A stretch of DNA of 64,000 nucleotides, from the NCBI RefSeq assembly GCF_013364195.1, contig NZ_CP054918.1, positions 1,849,001 to 1,913,000 of the forward strand, given 5' to 3'. The DNA is from Streptomyces sp. NA04227 (GTDB lineage Bacteria > Actinomycetota > Actinomycetes > Streptomycetales > Streptomycetaceae). This document shows, piece by piece, positions 33,483 through 42,966 of the stretch. The notes below the pieces were generated by a model. That model was not told the DNA's origin. It saw nothing but the letters and a program-made list of their open reading frames with translations, and did no database searches. Numbering within the stretch: the first letter of the stretch is position 1; every line of letters begins with the position of its first letter. The position numbers were made by a program, and so were the translations under genes.

Positions 33483-34892
33483 TCAGGGAAGCTTGACGAA
33501 CCGCCAGGTCTGCAACGGGCTGTCGGTACGCGGCTGTTGGGTCAGCGCCGCACCGCTACTGGCCGCCGAGGCGGCGAGGGCGAGCCCGCCCGCCTTGTTG
33601 ACCAGGTGATAGCCGCTGCCGCTCGCGCTGCGCAGGATGGACCACCGCTGGTTGTCGCCGCCGGTGCACGTCCACTGGACGATCTTCGTACCGGCGGTGG
33701 TGGAGGAGTTCGCGTTGTCGGCGCACATTCCGGAGGCGGCGTTCTTGAGCTGGTACGTGCCGTCGCTGTTGCGGGTGACGGTCCAGCGCTGGTTGCGGGC
33801 GCCGTTCGCGCGCCAGGCGACGAGTGAAGTCCCCGCCGTGGTCGAGGAGTTCGGGTTGTCGATCGCGTGGCCGCTGGGCAGACGGAGCTCGTAGGCGGAG
33901 CCGGAGAGGACCGGCGCGGTTCCGGCGGGGCCGGACTTGGCGTGGCACGTGCCGGTGACGGAGTCCGTGAAGGTGCGGCCCGCGACGGGCTTGAAGGAGA
34001 AGGAGTAGCCGCTTGGCGACAGCTCGAACCGCCCCACGCCGAAGGTGTTGTTGTTGTACACCTCCGAGGGTCCCGCGGTGTCGGTCCGCGAGGAGTACAG
34101 GGCCCGGCCGCCGGTGCCGATCACGAAGGACCGCAGCCCGTTCGCGGTGTCCTTGGTCCCGTCGGCCATGGCGGGGGCGAAGCGCTCGTAGTGGTGGTCG
34201 TGGCCGAAGACCGCGACATCGGCCTTGTAGTCGGTGAGCGCCTTGTAGAGGGCGCTGCCTGCGGCGTTGTCGCCGTGGTCGCCCGAGGAGAAGCGGGGGT
34301 GGTGCATGTACGCCATGGTGCAGGGGCGGTCGCTCTCGGCGAGGTCGGCCCGCAGCCACCGCTCCTGAGAGCTGCCCGCCTCCATACCGGCGTTGGAGTT
34401 CAGGGCCACCATGTGCCAGTCGCCGAGGTCGTAGCTGTAGTACCCCTTGTCGCGGCCGCCGGTCGGGACGCCCTTGCCCTCGTAGTAGTCGAAGTAGCCC
34501 GCGGCGCCCGCCGTGTAGTACTCGTGGTTGCCCGGGGTCGGGTACGTCCGCGCGTTGAACTTGCCCCAGGCCGGGTCGTACTGGGCGTTGTACTCGGCGA
34601 GCGTGCCCTTCTCGTAGGCGTTGTCGCCCGCGGTGATCACCGCGTCGGGAGCCATGGCGGTCACGACGTCGTCGGTCTGGTTGCACGCCGAGCCGCAGAT
34701 GTCGCCGACGGCGGCGACGGTGACCGTGGCCCCCGGAGCCGGGGCGGGGAGGCGCGCGGGAGCCGCGGCGGCGGCCGTCGAGGTCTCCGGAGCAGCCTGC
34801 GACAAGGCGACCGCGGCCACGGCGGTGGCCAGTGCGGCGATCGGGACGGTCACCAGGGTGAGGCGTCTTCGGTGGTGAGCGGCTCTGGGCAT
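33483..34892 (-). CDS. Secreted metallophosphoesterase with ricin-type lectin domain
   Basis: 469 residues from ATG 34892 (AGGAG upstream). A basic, hydrophobic signal peptide (about 1-35) with an Ala-rich cleavage zone leads to a calcineurin-like phosphoesterase. Its motifs are VGDIC, GDNAYE, GNHEYY, MHHPRFSSGDHGDN and FGHDHHYERF; together they supply the dinuclear metal ligands. From about residue 340 there is a ricin B-type trefoil (CBM13) with repeated NQRW and QTW motifs that binds carbohydrate. It probably releases phosphate from extracellular esters while bound to polysaccharide. A PhoP site was looked for but none was recognised. Confidence 0.9.
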   Translation of the reverse strand: MPRAAHHRRRLTLVTVPIAALATAVAAVALSQAAPETSTAAAAAPARLPAPAPGATVTVAAVGDICGSACNQTDDVVTAMAPDAVITAGDNAYEKGTLAEYNAQYDPAWGKFNARTYPTPGNHEYYTAGAAGYFDYYEGKGVPTGGRDKGYYSYDLGDWHMVALNSNAGMEAGSSQERWLRADLAESDRPCTMAYMHHPRFSSGDHGDNAAGSALYKALTDYKADVAVFGHDHHYERFAPAMADGTKDTANGLRSFVIGTGGRALYSSRTDTAGPSEVYNNNTFGVGRFELSPSGYSFSFKPVAGRTFTDSVTGTCHAKSGPAGTAPVLSGSAYELRLPSGHAIDNPNSSTTAGTSLVAWRANGARNQRWTVTRNSDGTYQLKNAASGMCADNANSSTTAGTKIVQWTCTGGDNQRWSILRSASGSGYHLVNKAGGLALAASAASSGAALTQQPRTDSPLQTWRFVKLP

Positions 34893-35168
34893 GGGCGTTC
34901 GGCTCCTGTGGGGGTGGCAGGGAGGGGAGTGACCCCCGGACACCGCAGGGGTGTCCCGGGGAGTGTCCGGCCGTCGTGTTCCGGCCGGGGGGACGTCGAA
35001 CCAGGGAGGAAGATATGCCGAATAAAGCCCGGTCGGCCCCCGGCCGTTCACAACGTTTACGGAAAATTCGGCACCGCCTCCCCGGGCCGTCGTCCACCGC
35101 CTCGCGGGGACCGTCGGGCCCCCGCCTCCCACGTCCGCCCCGGACGCACCCGTCGATATGCTGCCCGG

Positions 35169-35882
35169 GTGACGAAGGAGGGCTCGAAGCCGACGGAGGG
35201 CGCGAAGCCGCGGGACGAGGTCGACGGGCGTTCGAGGCGGTGGGAGGCACATCGGGCCCGGCGTCAGGACGAGTTCCTGGAGGCCGCCGTGGCCGCCGTC
35301 GAGGAGGAGGGGCCCGGGGTCGGGATCCGGCGGATCGCCGAGCGGATCGGGGTGCCGCGGTCCGCGGTGTACCGGCACTTCCGTGACCGCGCCGATCTCG
35401 ACGAGCTGATCCGTAAGCGCGCCCTCGACTCGCTCATGGCCGAACTCGCGCCGACGCTGGAGCCCGACGGCACCGTCGTCGAGGCGATCCGGCGCTCCGT
35501 GGACGCGTACCTCGGGTGGATCGAGGAGCATCCCCGACTGCACGCCTTCCTCGGCCACGACGCACTGAGCCCGGCCGGGGACTCACCGACCGTCGCCGGC
35601 ACCAAGGCGGAGATCGCCCACCGCACGGGGAAGCTGTTCCAGAGCGTGCTGCGTTCCGTCGGCAGGGACACCGGCCTCGCGCTCTCGCTCGCCTTCGGTC
35701 TTGTCGGGTTCGTGGACGCCACGGTCAACAACTGGCTGGCGGACAAGGGCGACAAGCCCAGCTCCACCGAGCTCGCCGAGTTCCTCGCCCGCTCGATCTG
35801 GTCCGTACTCGACGGCAACCTGCGCGCTCTGGGCACCGAGCTCGACCCGCACCGGCCGATGTCCGAGCTGCTGGGCGACTGA
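35169..35882 (+). CDS. TetR family transcriptional regulator
   Basis: 237 residues from GTG 35169. A ~35-residue charged leader precedes the HTH: EFLEAAVAAVEEEGPGVGIRRIAERIGVPRSAVYRHFRDRADL. The C-terminal ligand domain has the shape of AcrR-like regulators (EHPRLHAFLGH, LSLAFGLVGFVDATVNNWL). TATGCT at 35157-35162 lies 6 bases before the GTG, and there is no Shine-Dalgarno site, so a leaderless message is likely. It lies upstream of the oxygenase operon in the same orientation and is a candidate for its control through the inverted repeat at 36079-36105. Confidence 0.87.
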   Translation: MTKEGSKPTEGAKPRDEVDGRSRRWEAHRARRQDEFLEAAVAAVEEEGPGVGIRRIAERIGVPRSAVYRHFRDRADLDELIRKRALDSLMAELAPTLEPDGTVVEAIRRSVDAYLGWIEEHPRLHAFLGHDALSPAGDSPTVAGTKAEIAHRTGKLFQSVLRSVGRDTGLALSLAFGLVGFVDATVNNWLADKGDKPSSTELAEFLARSIWSVLDGNLRALGTELDPHRPMSELLGD

Positions 35883-36024
35883 GGCCCGCCCGGCCCCACC
35901 CGCTCGCCCTCACCCGCTTCTCCCTCCACCCGTCGCACTCCGCGGCCTCGCCACTCCAGCCCCGCCGGTCCGGGACTACCGGTCCGACCCCGCCGATCCG
36001 GACTGCCGCACACCCTCTCCCCTA

Positions 36025-36040
36025 TGTGACCCAGGTCACA
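36025..36040. promoter_or_regulatory. CRP-consensus palindrome
   Basis: TGTGACCCAGGTCACA fits the CRP/FNR-type consensus TGTGA-N6-TCACA exactly, with perfect 7-bp arms. It lies 266 bp upstream of the oxygenase operon start and about 39 bp upstream of the second inverted repeat. Streptomyces encodes a Crp regulator of this specificity; binding here is inferred. Confidence 0.6.
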
Positions 36041-36051
36041 TCCATCCCCAA

Positions 36052-36105
36052 TACCTGAAACAGCCTGTCGCAGGTAAATTTAGTGCTACCTCAAGTAACA
36101 CTAAA
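36052..36105. promoter_or_regulatory. AT-rich operator region with nested inverted repeats before the oxygenase operon
   Basis: The main element is an 11-bp-arm inverted repeat, TTTAGTGCTAC (36079-36089) and GTAACACTAAA (36095-36105), with a 5-bp spacer and one mismatch. Just upstream TACCTG (36052-36057) and CAGGTA (36071-36076) form a second inverted repeat. The AT-rich island stands out against its surroundings. The size suits a TetR-type dimer pair, and a tetR gene lies upstream. The remaining ~200 bases to the ATG at 36306 form a long untranslated leader or hold the promoter; no further gene is seen. Confidence 0.6.
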
Positions 36106-36305
36106 ACTGTTGCCCCACCGAGCCGGGTCACCACCGCGGGGCCACCGAGGGGAACGAAGCGGGGCAGGACACCGAGCCGCCGCGCGATCACGCCGCCCGG
36201 ACGACAGAAGTCCACGCGCGCGGTTCACCGGAGAGGTTCGCCGGCGACAGCGGCGCCGCGAAGGCCCGTGCACAAGAGCCAGGAAGCAGTCAGAGGGAGA
36301 CGGAC

Positions 36306-37826
36306 ATGAAACAGCGGCACGTCGACGTGATGATTCTCGGCGCGGGACTGTCGGGCATCAGCGCGGCCGTCCACCTGGCCAAGGGCAGCCCGGGTACCTC
36401 GTACGCGATTCTGGAGCGGCGCTCCCGGATCGGCGGGACCTGGGACCTGTTCCGCTACCCGGGCATCCGCTCGGACTCGGACATGTTCACCTTCGGCTAC
36501 GGCTTCCGCGCCTGGCACGGCACCAAGATCCTGGCGGACGGGCCGAGCATCCGTGAGTACGTGCAGGAGACCGCGGACGAGTACGGCATCAGCGACCGCA
36601 TCCTGTTCGGGCGCAAGGCGCTCAAGGCGAGCTGGTCGAGCGAGGCCGGGCTGTGGACGGTCGAGGCGCACGACGAGTCCACCGGCGAGCGGGAGATCCA
36701 CACCGCCCGCTTCCTGGTGAACGCCACCGGCTACTACAACTACGACGAGGGCTACCGTCCGCGGTTCGCGGGCGAGGAGAAGTTCGGCGGCACCGTCGTC
36801 CACCCGCAGCACTGGCCCAAGGATCTGGACCACCGGGGCAAGCGTGTGGTCGTCATCGGCAGTGGTGCCACCGCGATCACGCTGGTGCCCGCGATGGCCG
36901 GGGAGGCCGAGCACGTCACGATGCTCCAGCGCTCGCCCACGTACATCATGACGCTGCCCACGCACGACCCGGTGTCGGTGGTACTGCGCAAGCTGCGCGT
37001 CCCGGCCCCGCTGGTGTACAAGCTCGGGCGGGCCCGCAACATCGCCCTGCAGCGCGGTCTGTACGCACTGTCCCGCTCGGCGCCGTGGCTGATGCGCAAG
37101 GTGCTGCTCGCGGGCGTGCGGGCACAGTTGGGGTCCAGGACGGACATGCGCCACTTCACTCCCACGTACAAGCCGTGGGACCAGCGGCTGTGCGTGGTGC
37201 CGAGCGGTGACCTGTTCAAGGTGCTGCGCAGCGGCGAGGCGTCGGTGGTGACCGACCACATCGAGACGTTCACCGAGAAGGGCATCAGGCTCAAGTCCGG
37301 CCAGGAGATCGAGGCGGACATCGTCATCACCGCCACCGGCCTCCAGGTGCAGATCGCCGGAGGTGCCGAGCTGGAGGTGGACGGCCGCCCGGTGTCCACC
37401 CGCGACCACGTGATCTACAAGGGCGTACTGCTCGACGGCATCCCGAACCTGGCGATCATCCTCGGCTACACCAACGCCTCCTGGACGCTCAAGGCGGACA
37501 TGGCGTCCGACTACGTGAGCCGACTGCTCAACCACATGCGCGACAACGGCTATACGCGGGTGACGCCGGTGGCCACCGAGGCCGACCGGTCCCAGGAGTC
37601 CGCGATGGGCGACTCGCTGAGCTCCGGTTACATCCAGCGCGGCGACGCCGTCATGCCCCGCCAGGGCACCCGTGCCCCGTGGCGGATCTTCAACAACTAC
37701 TACCGGGACCGGCGCGCGCTGCGGCGCTCCCCGATCGACGACGCCTCGCTGCACTTCGAGAGCAGGCCCACGGCGACCGGTGCCACCGAGCCGACCCGCG
37801 CCGACGTCCCGACCCGCGTCGCCTGA
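36306..37826 (+). CDS. Flavin-containing Baeyer-Villiger-type monooxygenase (EthA-like)
   Basis: 506 residues. Uses FAD and NADPH with O2 to insert oxygen next to ketones or oxidise S/N atoms. It has the FAD Rossmann motif LGAGLSGIS (11-19) and the Baeyer-Villiger fingerprint FGGTVVHPQHWP (160-171), which fits F-x-G-x3-H-x3-W-P. The NADP Rossmann motif is VIGSGATA (183-190). Overall it looks closest to mycobacterial EthA (FxxRYPGIRSDSDMFTFGY). A GGGAG ribosome site precedes the ATG. It is the first gene of an operon with a diiron protein and a ferredoxin-type reductase, so all three may act on one substrate class, such as long-chain ketones or alkanes. The substrate is not known. Confidence 0.92.
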   Translation: MKQRHVDVMILGAGLSGISAAVHLAKGSPGTSYAILERRSRIGGTWDLFRYPGIRSDSDMFTFGYGFRAWHGTKILADGPSIREYVQETADEYGISDRILFGRKALKASWSSEAGLWTVEAHDESTGEREIHTARFLVNATGYYNYDEGYRPRFAGEEKFGGTVVHPQHWPKDLDHRGKRVVVIGSGATAITLVPAMAGEAEHVTMLQRSPTYIMTLPTHDPVSVVLRKLRVPAPLVYKLGRARNIALQRGLYALSRSAPWLMRKVLLAGVRAQLGSRTDMRHFTPTYKPWDQRLCVVPSGDLFKVLRSGEASVVTDHIETFTEKGIRLKSGQEIEADIVITATGLQVQIAGGAELEVDGRPVSTRDHVIYKGVLLDGIPNLAIILGYTNASWTLKADMASDYVSRLLNHMRDNGYTRVTPVATEADRSQESAMGDSLSSGYIQRGDAVMPRQGTRAPWRIFNNYYRDRRALRRSPIDDASLHFESRPTATGATEPTRADVPTRVA

Positions 37827-37964
37827 CGCACCGTCACTTCCCGTCCGTACACCGGCCGCACCGTTCCACTCCCGGGCGGACCGGCCGGTGTGCGGCTCCC
37901 TCTGCCGCCGTCCGCCCCGGCGCCCGGCGATGCCGCACCCGACCACACGAAACCGAGGGCCGCG

Positions 37965-38954
37965 ATGAAAGCACAGCTCAAGGCAGAGCAGAGCCACCTC
38001 AGTGACGCCGACTACGCCGAGGTGCTCAGGACCCTGTCCGAGGGGTCGGTGCACACGCACTTCGACGCGTTCACCGACATCGACTGGAACCACCCCGACT
38101 GGTACATCGACCCCAAGGACCCGCGCTGGGTGCTGCCCACGGCCGACCCGCTGGGCGGTCACCCGTGGTACCAGAACCTGCCGGTCGAGCGGCAGGCGGA
38201 GGTCGGCCTGATCCGGATGGCCAACATCGCCAAGGTCGGCATGCAGTTCGAGAACGTGCTCATCCGCGGTGCGATGGACTACCTGTTCAGCCTGCCCAAC
38301 GGCAAGGCGGAGTTCCGGTACCTCACGCACGAGTGCACCGAGGAGACCCACCACACCCAGATGTTCCAGGAGTTCGTCAACCGCTCGGGCTGCGACGTGC
38401 CCGGCGGACGCCCCTCCTTCCGGGTGCTCAGCCGCTTCCTGCCGCTGGCCGGGTCGCTGTGGCCGGAGGTCTTCTTCACCGGCGTGCTCGCCGGTGAGGA
38501 GCCCATCGACCACCTGCAGAAGGCGGTGCTGCGCGAGGGCGGTCCGCAGCACCCGATGCTCCGGCGGATCATGCAGATCCACATCGCCGAGGAGGCCCGC
38601 CACATCTCCTTCGCGCACGAGTTCCTGAAGCGCAGGACGCCCCAACTGAGCCGCACGCGCAGGGCACTTCTGTCGATCGTGTTCCCCGTCGTGATGCGGG
38701 TCCTCGGCGATGTCATCACCATCCCCGGCAAGGAGGTCGCCCGGCAGATGGGCGTGCCGCACAAGGTGCTGCGCGAGGTGTTCTGGAAGAGCCCCTCGGG
38801 CGAGAAGATGCTCCGCGACGTCTTCGCCGACGTGCGCATGCTCGCCCAGGACGCCGGTCTGATGAACCCCGTCTCGCGCCGGGTGTGGAAGGCCCTGCGC
38901 ATCGACGGACGCCCCTCCCGCCACCGCGGTGAACCGGCTTCGCTGGCCGCCTGA
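37965..38954 (+). CDS. AurF-like diiron oxygenase
   Basis: 329 residues, of the p-aminobenzoate N-oxygenase-like ferritin fold. A full AurF-type ligand set can be placed with matching spacing: Glu96 (QFENVLI), Glu127 and His130 (CTEETHHTQ), Glu179 (AGEEPIDH), and His206, Glu210 and His213 (IHIAEEARH). The enzyme therefore should hold a catalytic diiron centre that activates O2. ATG 37965 follows a GAGGG ribosome site, 138 bases after the monooxygenase gene. The next gene encodes a ferredoxin-reductase that could supply its electrons. N-oxygenation, desaturation and hydroxylation are all possible. Confidence 0.87.
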   Translation: MKAQLKAEQSHLSDADYAEVLRTLSEGSVHTHFDAFTDIDWNHPDWYIDPKDPRWVLPTADPLGGHPWYQNLPVERQAEVGLIRMANIAKVGMQFENVLIRGAMDYLFSLPNGKAEFRYLTHECTEETHHTQMFQEFVNRSGCDVPGGRPSFRVLSRFLPLAGSLWPEVFFTGVLAGEEPIDHLQKAVLREGGPQHPMLRRIMQIHIAEEARHISFAHEFLKRRTPQLSRTRRALLSIVFPVVMRVLGDVITIPGKEVARQMGVPHKVLREVFWKSPSGEKMLRDVFADVRMLAQDAGLMNPVSRRVWKALRIDGRPSRHRGEPASLAA

Positions 38955-38971
38955 ACGACCCAGGAAACCTC

Positions 38972-40660
38972 ATGCCCTACGTCGTCACCCGCTCCTGCTG
39001 CGCCGACGCCTCCTGCGTCATGGCCTGCCCGGTGAACTGCATCCACCCCGCACCGGGCGAGCCCGGCTTCGCCGAGGCCGAGATGCTCTACGTCGACCCG
39101 CGCACCTGTGTCGACTGCGGCGCCTGCGCCACGGCCTGCCCGGTCGACGCGCTGAAGCCGCACACCCGGCTCACCGAGGCCGAGCAGCCCTTCCTCGACC
39201 TCAACTCCGCCTACTACACGGACGATCCGCACCCGGACCGCACGCCGATGGCGCTCGTCCCGGCGCAGCGCGAGCTGTCGGGGACCGGACTGCGGGTGGC
39301 CGTGGTGGGCGCGGGCCCGGCCGGTCTCTACGCCGCCGACGAACTGCTCAAGCACCCGGGCGTGACGGTCGACGTCCACGACCGGCTGCCCACCCCCTAC
39401 GGTCTGGTGCGCGCGGGGGTCGCCCCGGACCACCAGGACACCAAGGGGGTCACCGCCCTCTTCGGCGCCATCGAGCGCCAGCGGGGGTTCACGTACCGGC
39501 TGGGCGTGGAGATCGGCAAGGACCTGCGCCACGAGGACCTGGTACGCGACTACCACGCCGTGATCTACGCGGTGGGCGCGGCCGGTGACCGGCGGCTCGG
39601 TATCGACGGCGAGGACCTGCCCGGCAGCGTCTGCGCCACCGACTTCGTCGCCTGGTACAACGCCCACCCGGACCAGTTGGGCGCCGAGTACCCGCTGGAC
39701 CGCGAGCGGGCGGTCGTGGTCGGCAACGGCAATGTGGCCCTGGACGTGGCACGGGTGCTGACCGCCGACCCCGAGGCCCTGGCCCGTACCGACATCGCCG
39801 ACACGGCCCTTGCCGCACTGCGCGACAGCCGGATCCGCGAGGTGGTGGTGCTCGGGCGGCGCGGCCCCGGCCAGGCCTCCTTCACCGTGCCCGAACTCAT
39901 CGCGCTCGCCGCCCTGGACGGGGTCGACGTCCTCGTGGAGGGCGACGCCTTCACCGAGGACGGGGACGGCGTCGACGGCTCCGACGGGGCGTGGCTCGCG
40001 GGCGACCCGGCCAAGGCCGCGCTGCTCGCCGAACTGGCCGCACGGACACCGACTCCGGGCCGGCGCCGTATCGTCCTGCGCTTCCTGACCGCTCCGGCCC
40101 GGATCCTCGGCGAGGACCGGGTGAGCGGCCTGGAGGTGGCCCGTACCCGGCTGCACGCCGAGGACGACGGCACCGTACGCGCGGTGGCCACCGGACGGAC
40201 GGAGGTCATCGAGGCCGGTCTTGTCCTGCGGGCCGTGGGGTACCGGGCCCGTCCGGTACCGGGGCTCCCGTTCGACGAGGCGAACGGCACCGTCCCGCAC
40301 GAGCGGGGCCGGGTGGCGCCGGGCGTCTACGTCGCGGGCTGGATCAAACGCGGACCCAGCGGCTTCATCGGCACCAACAAGAGCTGCTCGCAGGAGACCG
40401 TCGAGGCGCTGCTCGACGACTTCGACGCGGGCCGGCTCACCGCACCCGCGCCCCGCGCCGCCGACCGGCGTCCGCCCGGCCTCGGGCTCGACGACTGGCA
40501 GGCCATCGACCGGGCCGAACGCGAGGCGGGCGCACTCCAGGGCCGCCCCCGGGTCAAACTGGCCGAGCGCACCGCCCTGTTGGAGGCCGCCGCCGTCCGG
40601 CCGCCCGTACGGCGACGGCTGCCGCTGACGGTGCTCAGGCGCAAGTCCACTCGCGCCTGA
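38972..40660 (+). CDS. FprB-like ferredoxin-NADP reductase with fused N-terminal ferredoxin domain
   Basis: 562 residues. Residues 1-60 hold two iron-sulfur motifs, CCADASCVMACPVNC and CVDCGACATACP, the 7Fe/8Fe ferredoxin type. From about residue 107 there is an adrenodoxin-reductase-like flavoprotein: VAVVGAGPAGLYAADELL (FAD), TPYGLVRAGVAPDH, VVVGNGNVALDVARVL (NADP), and the C-terminal GWIKRGPSGFIGTNK. M. tuberculosis FprB has the same architecture. It would pass NADPH electrons via the fused ferredoxin to the diiron protein encoded 17 bases upstream. The C-terminal ~90 residues are a family-typical Arg/Ala-rich tail. Confidence 0.9.
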   Translation: MPYVVTRSCCADASCVMACPVNCIHPAPGEPGFAEAEMLYVDPRTCVDCGACATACPVDALKPHTRLTEAEQPFLDLNSAYYTDDPHPDRTPMALVPAQRELSGTGLRVAVVGAGPAGLYAADELLKHPGVTVDVHDRLPTPYGLVRAGVAPDHQDTKGVTALFGAIERQRGFTYRLGVEIGKDLRHEDLVRDYHAVIYAVGAAGDRRLGIDGEDLPGSVCATDFVAWYNAHPDQLGAEYPLDRERAVVVGNGNVALDVARVLTADPEALARTDIADTALAALRDSRIREVVVLGRRGPGQASFTVPELIALAALDGVDVLVEGDAFTEDGDGVDGSDGAWLAGDPAKAALLAELAARTPTPGRRRIVLRFLTAPARILGEDRVSGLEVARTRLHAEDDGTVRAVATGRTEVIEAGLVLRAVGYRARPVPGLPFDEANGTVPHERGRVAPGVYVAGWIKRGPSGFIGTNKSCSQETVEALLDDFDAGRLTAPAPRAADRRPPGLGLDDWQAIDRAEREAGALQGRPRVKLAERTALLEAAAVRPPVRRRLPLTVLRRKSTRA

Positions 40661-40762
40661 CCGTCGGCGCAAGCGAAAGCGGAGCCGGAAGCCAAAGCCC
40701 GAAGCCGGGCGCCAGGACCCGGGAGTCGGAAGCCAGGACACCGAACCCGAGAACCGGAACCT

Positions 40763-40818
40763 GGCCCCCGGCCCCCGGCCCCCGGCCCCTGGCACCTGGC
40801 ACCTGGCACCCGGAAGCC
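40763..40818. repeat. Eight-unit 7-bp tandem repeat
   Basis: Eight consecutive heptamers follow the pattern GGCnCCn: three GGCCCCC, one GGCCCCT, three GGCACCT and one GGCACCC. The array sits in the 311-base non-coding gap between the reductase and kinase genes. The rest of the gap carries GAAGCC/CCGGGA low-complexity sequence and a GGGGAG ribosome site for the kinase. Confidence 0.85.
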
Positions 40819-40971
40819 GAACCAACCACCCCACCCCACCCCGCCCCACCCCCGTATCGCGAAACCTCGCGAACATCCGGTGAAGGCGTCACCCGGTGTG
40901 ACCCACCCGCAATAGGTTCGCTGCACGCACGCCGGTCGACGGTACGCGGCCACGGGTTGAGGGGAGACGGG

Positions 40972-42966
40972 GTGCGCATCGGCACAGTGGTCAACGGGCG
41001 GTATCGCCTGGTGCGAGGGCCACTGCAGGGTGGAATGGGCGAGGTGTGGCTCGCCGAGGACGAGGACCTGAGCAGGCCCGTCGTCCTGAAACGGGTACTT
41101 GCGGCCGACGCGGGCCAGGAGCGGATCGACCGGCTGCGCGCCGAGGGCCGGGCGCTGGCCCGGTTCAGTCATCCGCATGTGGTGACGCTGTTCACCGTCG
41201 AGGAGATCCGCACCGGCAGACGGACGACCTCGTGGCTCGTCATGGAATACGTGGCCGGGGGCAGCCTGGACCACCGGCCGCCGCTGAACCCGGAGCGGGT
41301 GGCCAGGATCGGTGTCCAGATCGCCGACGCGCTGGCCGCCCTGCACGCCGAGGGCATCGTGCACGGCGACGTGAAGCCGGGCAATGTCGTGGTCACACCG
41401 GACGGTCTGGCCAAGCTGGCCGACTTCGGGGCCGCGTACCGCGTCGGCGGACGCGAGACCATCACCCAGAACGGCGCGGTCAGTTACACCCCCGACTTCG
41501 CCTCGCCCGAGATGGTCGCCGGACAGCCGCAGCGCGCCTCGGACGTCTTCTCACTCGGGGCGATGCTGTACTACCTGGTCACCGGACTGCCGCCACGGCC
41601 CGGCGCGCGGCGGGGCGTTGACCCCTTCGTCGCCGAACAGCAGGCCGCCCGGGGCGAGACGGCGCTGGACGCCGACTGCGGGATACTGGCCGAGGTCCTG
41701 CCCTCGATGCTCGCCCGTGACCCCGACGAGCGCCCGGCCGCCCACGAGGTACGCGCCCGGCTGGAGCAAGTCGCCGGTGCGCAGGGGCCGTTGCCCCCGG
41801 CCGACACCGGCGAGGAGGACATGACCCGTACCGCGCCGGGCGCGGGGCGCGCGGCAGCAGCGGGTGGGGCCGGTGGCGCAGCGGGCGGCACGAGCAACGG
41901 CCTTGCGGGCGGCGGGCGTTGGGCGGCGGCCACCGGCTCCGTCCGGCGGCGGCCCGCGCTCTACGGGACGCTGGCGGGGGTCGTCGTCCTCGCGGTCGTC
42001 GGCACGCTCTGGCTGACGTCGCTCGGCGGTGGGGACAACGAGGCCTTGGACGGTGACGACCCGAAGTCCGGGCCGAGTGCGTCCACGTCGAGCCCGCCGC
42101 GTACGCATCCGCGCGGCTCCGTGTTCGGCGATCACCGCAGTGCCGACCCCTGCGCGCTGACCGAGCCCGCGGCGCTCGCCGAGTACGGCGAGAGCGAACG
42201 CGACCGGGACTACGGCAACTTCGACCGCTGTGACGTCCTGGTGGACACCGGCACGGGCGATCCGGTCGACGTCGAGGTCAACCTCGACTTCGGCGGACAC
42301 TCCGAACTGGCCGCCCCCGCACGGACGGTGGGCGGCATCGGCATCGTGACGGACGAACCCGAGAGCGACGAGTGCGGCCGTACGCTGCTGCCGCCCGACA
42401 AGGACGTGACCGTCGTCGTGCGGGCGAAGCAGGACGACGCGGGCGACGGGGGCGGGGCGTCGCTGTGCACGATCGCCGACACCGCCGCCGACAGCGCGGC
42501 CGAGGTCCTGGACCGGGGGCCGCTCCCCCGCCGCTCGCCCCCGCTCACCGCGGCCTCGCTCGCGCAGCGGGACGCCTGCACGCTGCTCACCGCCCAGGCC
42601 CTGGAGATCGTGCCCGGCATCGACGCCAGGGACCCCGACATCGGCTACGGGAACTGGGACTGCGAGTGGGCGAGCACCACCAACGGGCTCTGGATCGAGC
42701 TGCGTTTCGACCGGGGCCCGGCACCCTCGGCCGAGGACGGGACGCCCACCCGGATCGGTGGCCGGGACGCGGTCGTCGAACCCGAGGGCGAGGGCGAGGA
42801 GACCTGCCGGGTGCGCGTCGTCCACCGTTCCTACCGTGACGACCACGGCGAGAGTGCGGTGGAGACCGTGAACCTCACCGTGGGCGGCGAGGACGACCCG
42901 GCACGGCTGCGGCAACTGGCCACCGAGCTCGCGCACTCCGCCGTCGGCGAGCTCAACAATCGCTAG
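40972..42966 (+). CDS. Membrane Ser/Thr protein kinase (PknB type)
   Basis: 664 residues from GTG 40972 (GGGGAG upstream). The kinase domain (about 8-275) has LQGGMGEVWLA, the Lys in VVLKRV, HGDVKPGNVVV, DFG and FASPEMV. The catalytic loop reads HGD instead of HRD, so Arg is replaced by Gly, as in kinases not needing activation-loop phosphorylation. Then comes a Gly/Ala linker, one TM helix (LYGTLAGVVVLAVVGTLWL), and an extracytoplasmic region of ~290 residues. That region appears to contain two related DPCALTEPAAL / DACTLLTAQAL Cys-bearing modules. It lacks PASTA repeats. The gene is followed by an FHA protein, a plausible phospho-partner. Confidence 0.9.
   Translation: MRIGTVVNGRYRLVRGPLQGGMGEVWLAEDEDLSRPVVLKRVLAADAGQERIDRLRAEGRALARFSHPHVVTLFTVEEIRTGRRTTSWLVMEYVAGGSLDHRPPLNPERVARIGVQIADALAALHAEGIVHGDVKPGNVVVTPDGLAKLADFGAAYRVGGRETITQNGAVSYTPDFASPEMVAGQPQRASDVFSLGAMLYYLVTGLPPRPGARRGVDPFVAEQQAARGETALDADCGILAEVLPSMLARDPDERPAAHEVRARLEQVAGAQGPLPPADTGEEDMTRTAPGAGRAAAAGGAGGAAGGTSNGLAGGGRWAAATGSVRRRPALYGTLAGVVVLAVVGTLWLTSLGGGDNEALDGDDPKSGPSASTSSPPRTHPRGSVFGDHRSADPCALTEPAALAEYGESERDRDYGNFDRCDVLVDTGTGDPVDVEVNLDFGGHSELAAPARTVGGIGIVTDEPESDECGRTLLPPDKDVTVVVRAKQDDAGDGGGASLCTIADTAADSAAEVLDRGPLPRRSPPLTAASLAQRDACTLLTAQALEIVPGIDARDPDIGYGNWDCEWASTTNGLWIELRFDRGPAPSAEDGTPTRIGGRDAVVEPEGEGEETCRVRVVHRSYRDDHGESAVETVNLTVGGEDDPARLRQLATELAHSAVGELNNR

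Noticed and set aside
36225..38924. 899-codon open frame opposite the monooxygenase and diiron genes
   Set aside because: Antisense shadow of GC-rich codons; the product is Arg/Gly/His/Val biased with no domain, and the plus-strand genes have clear catalytic motifs.
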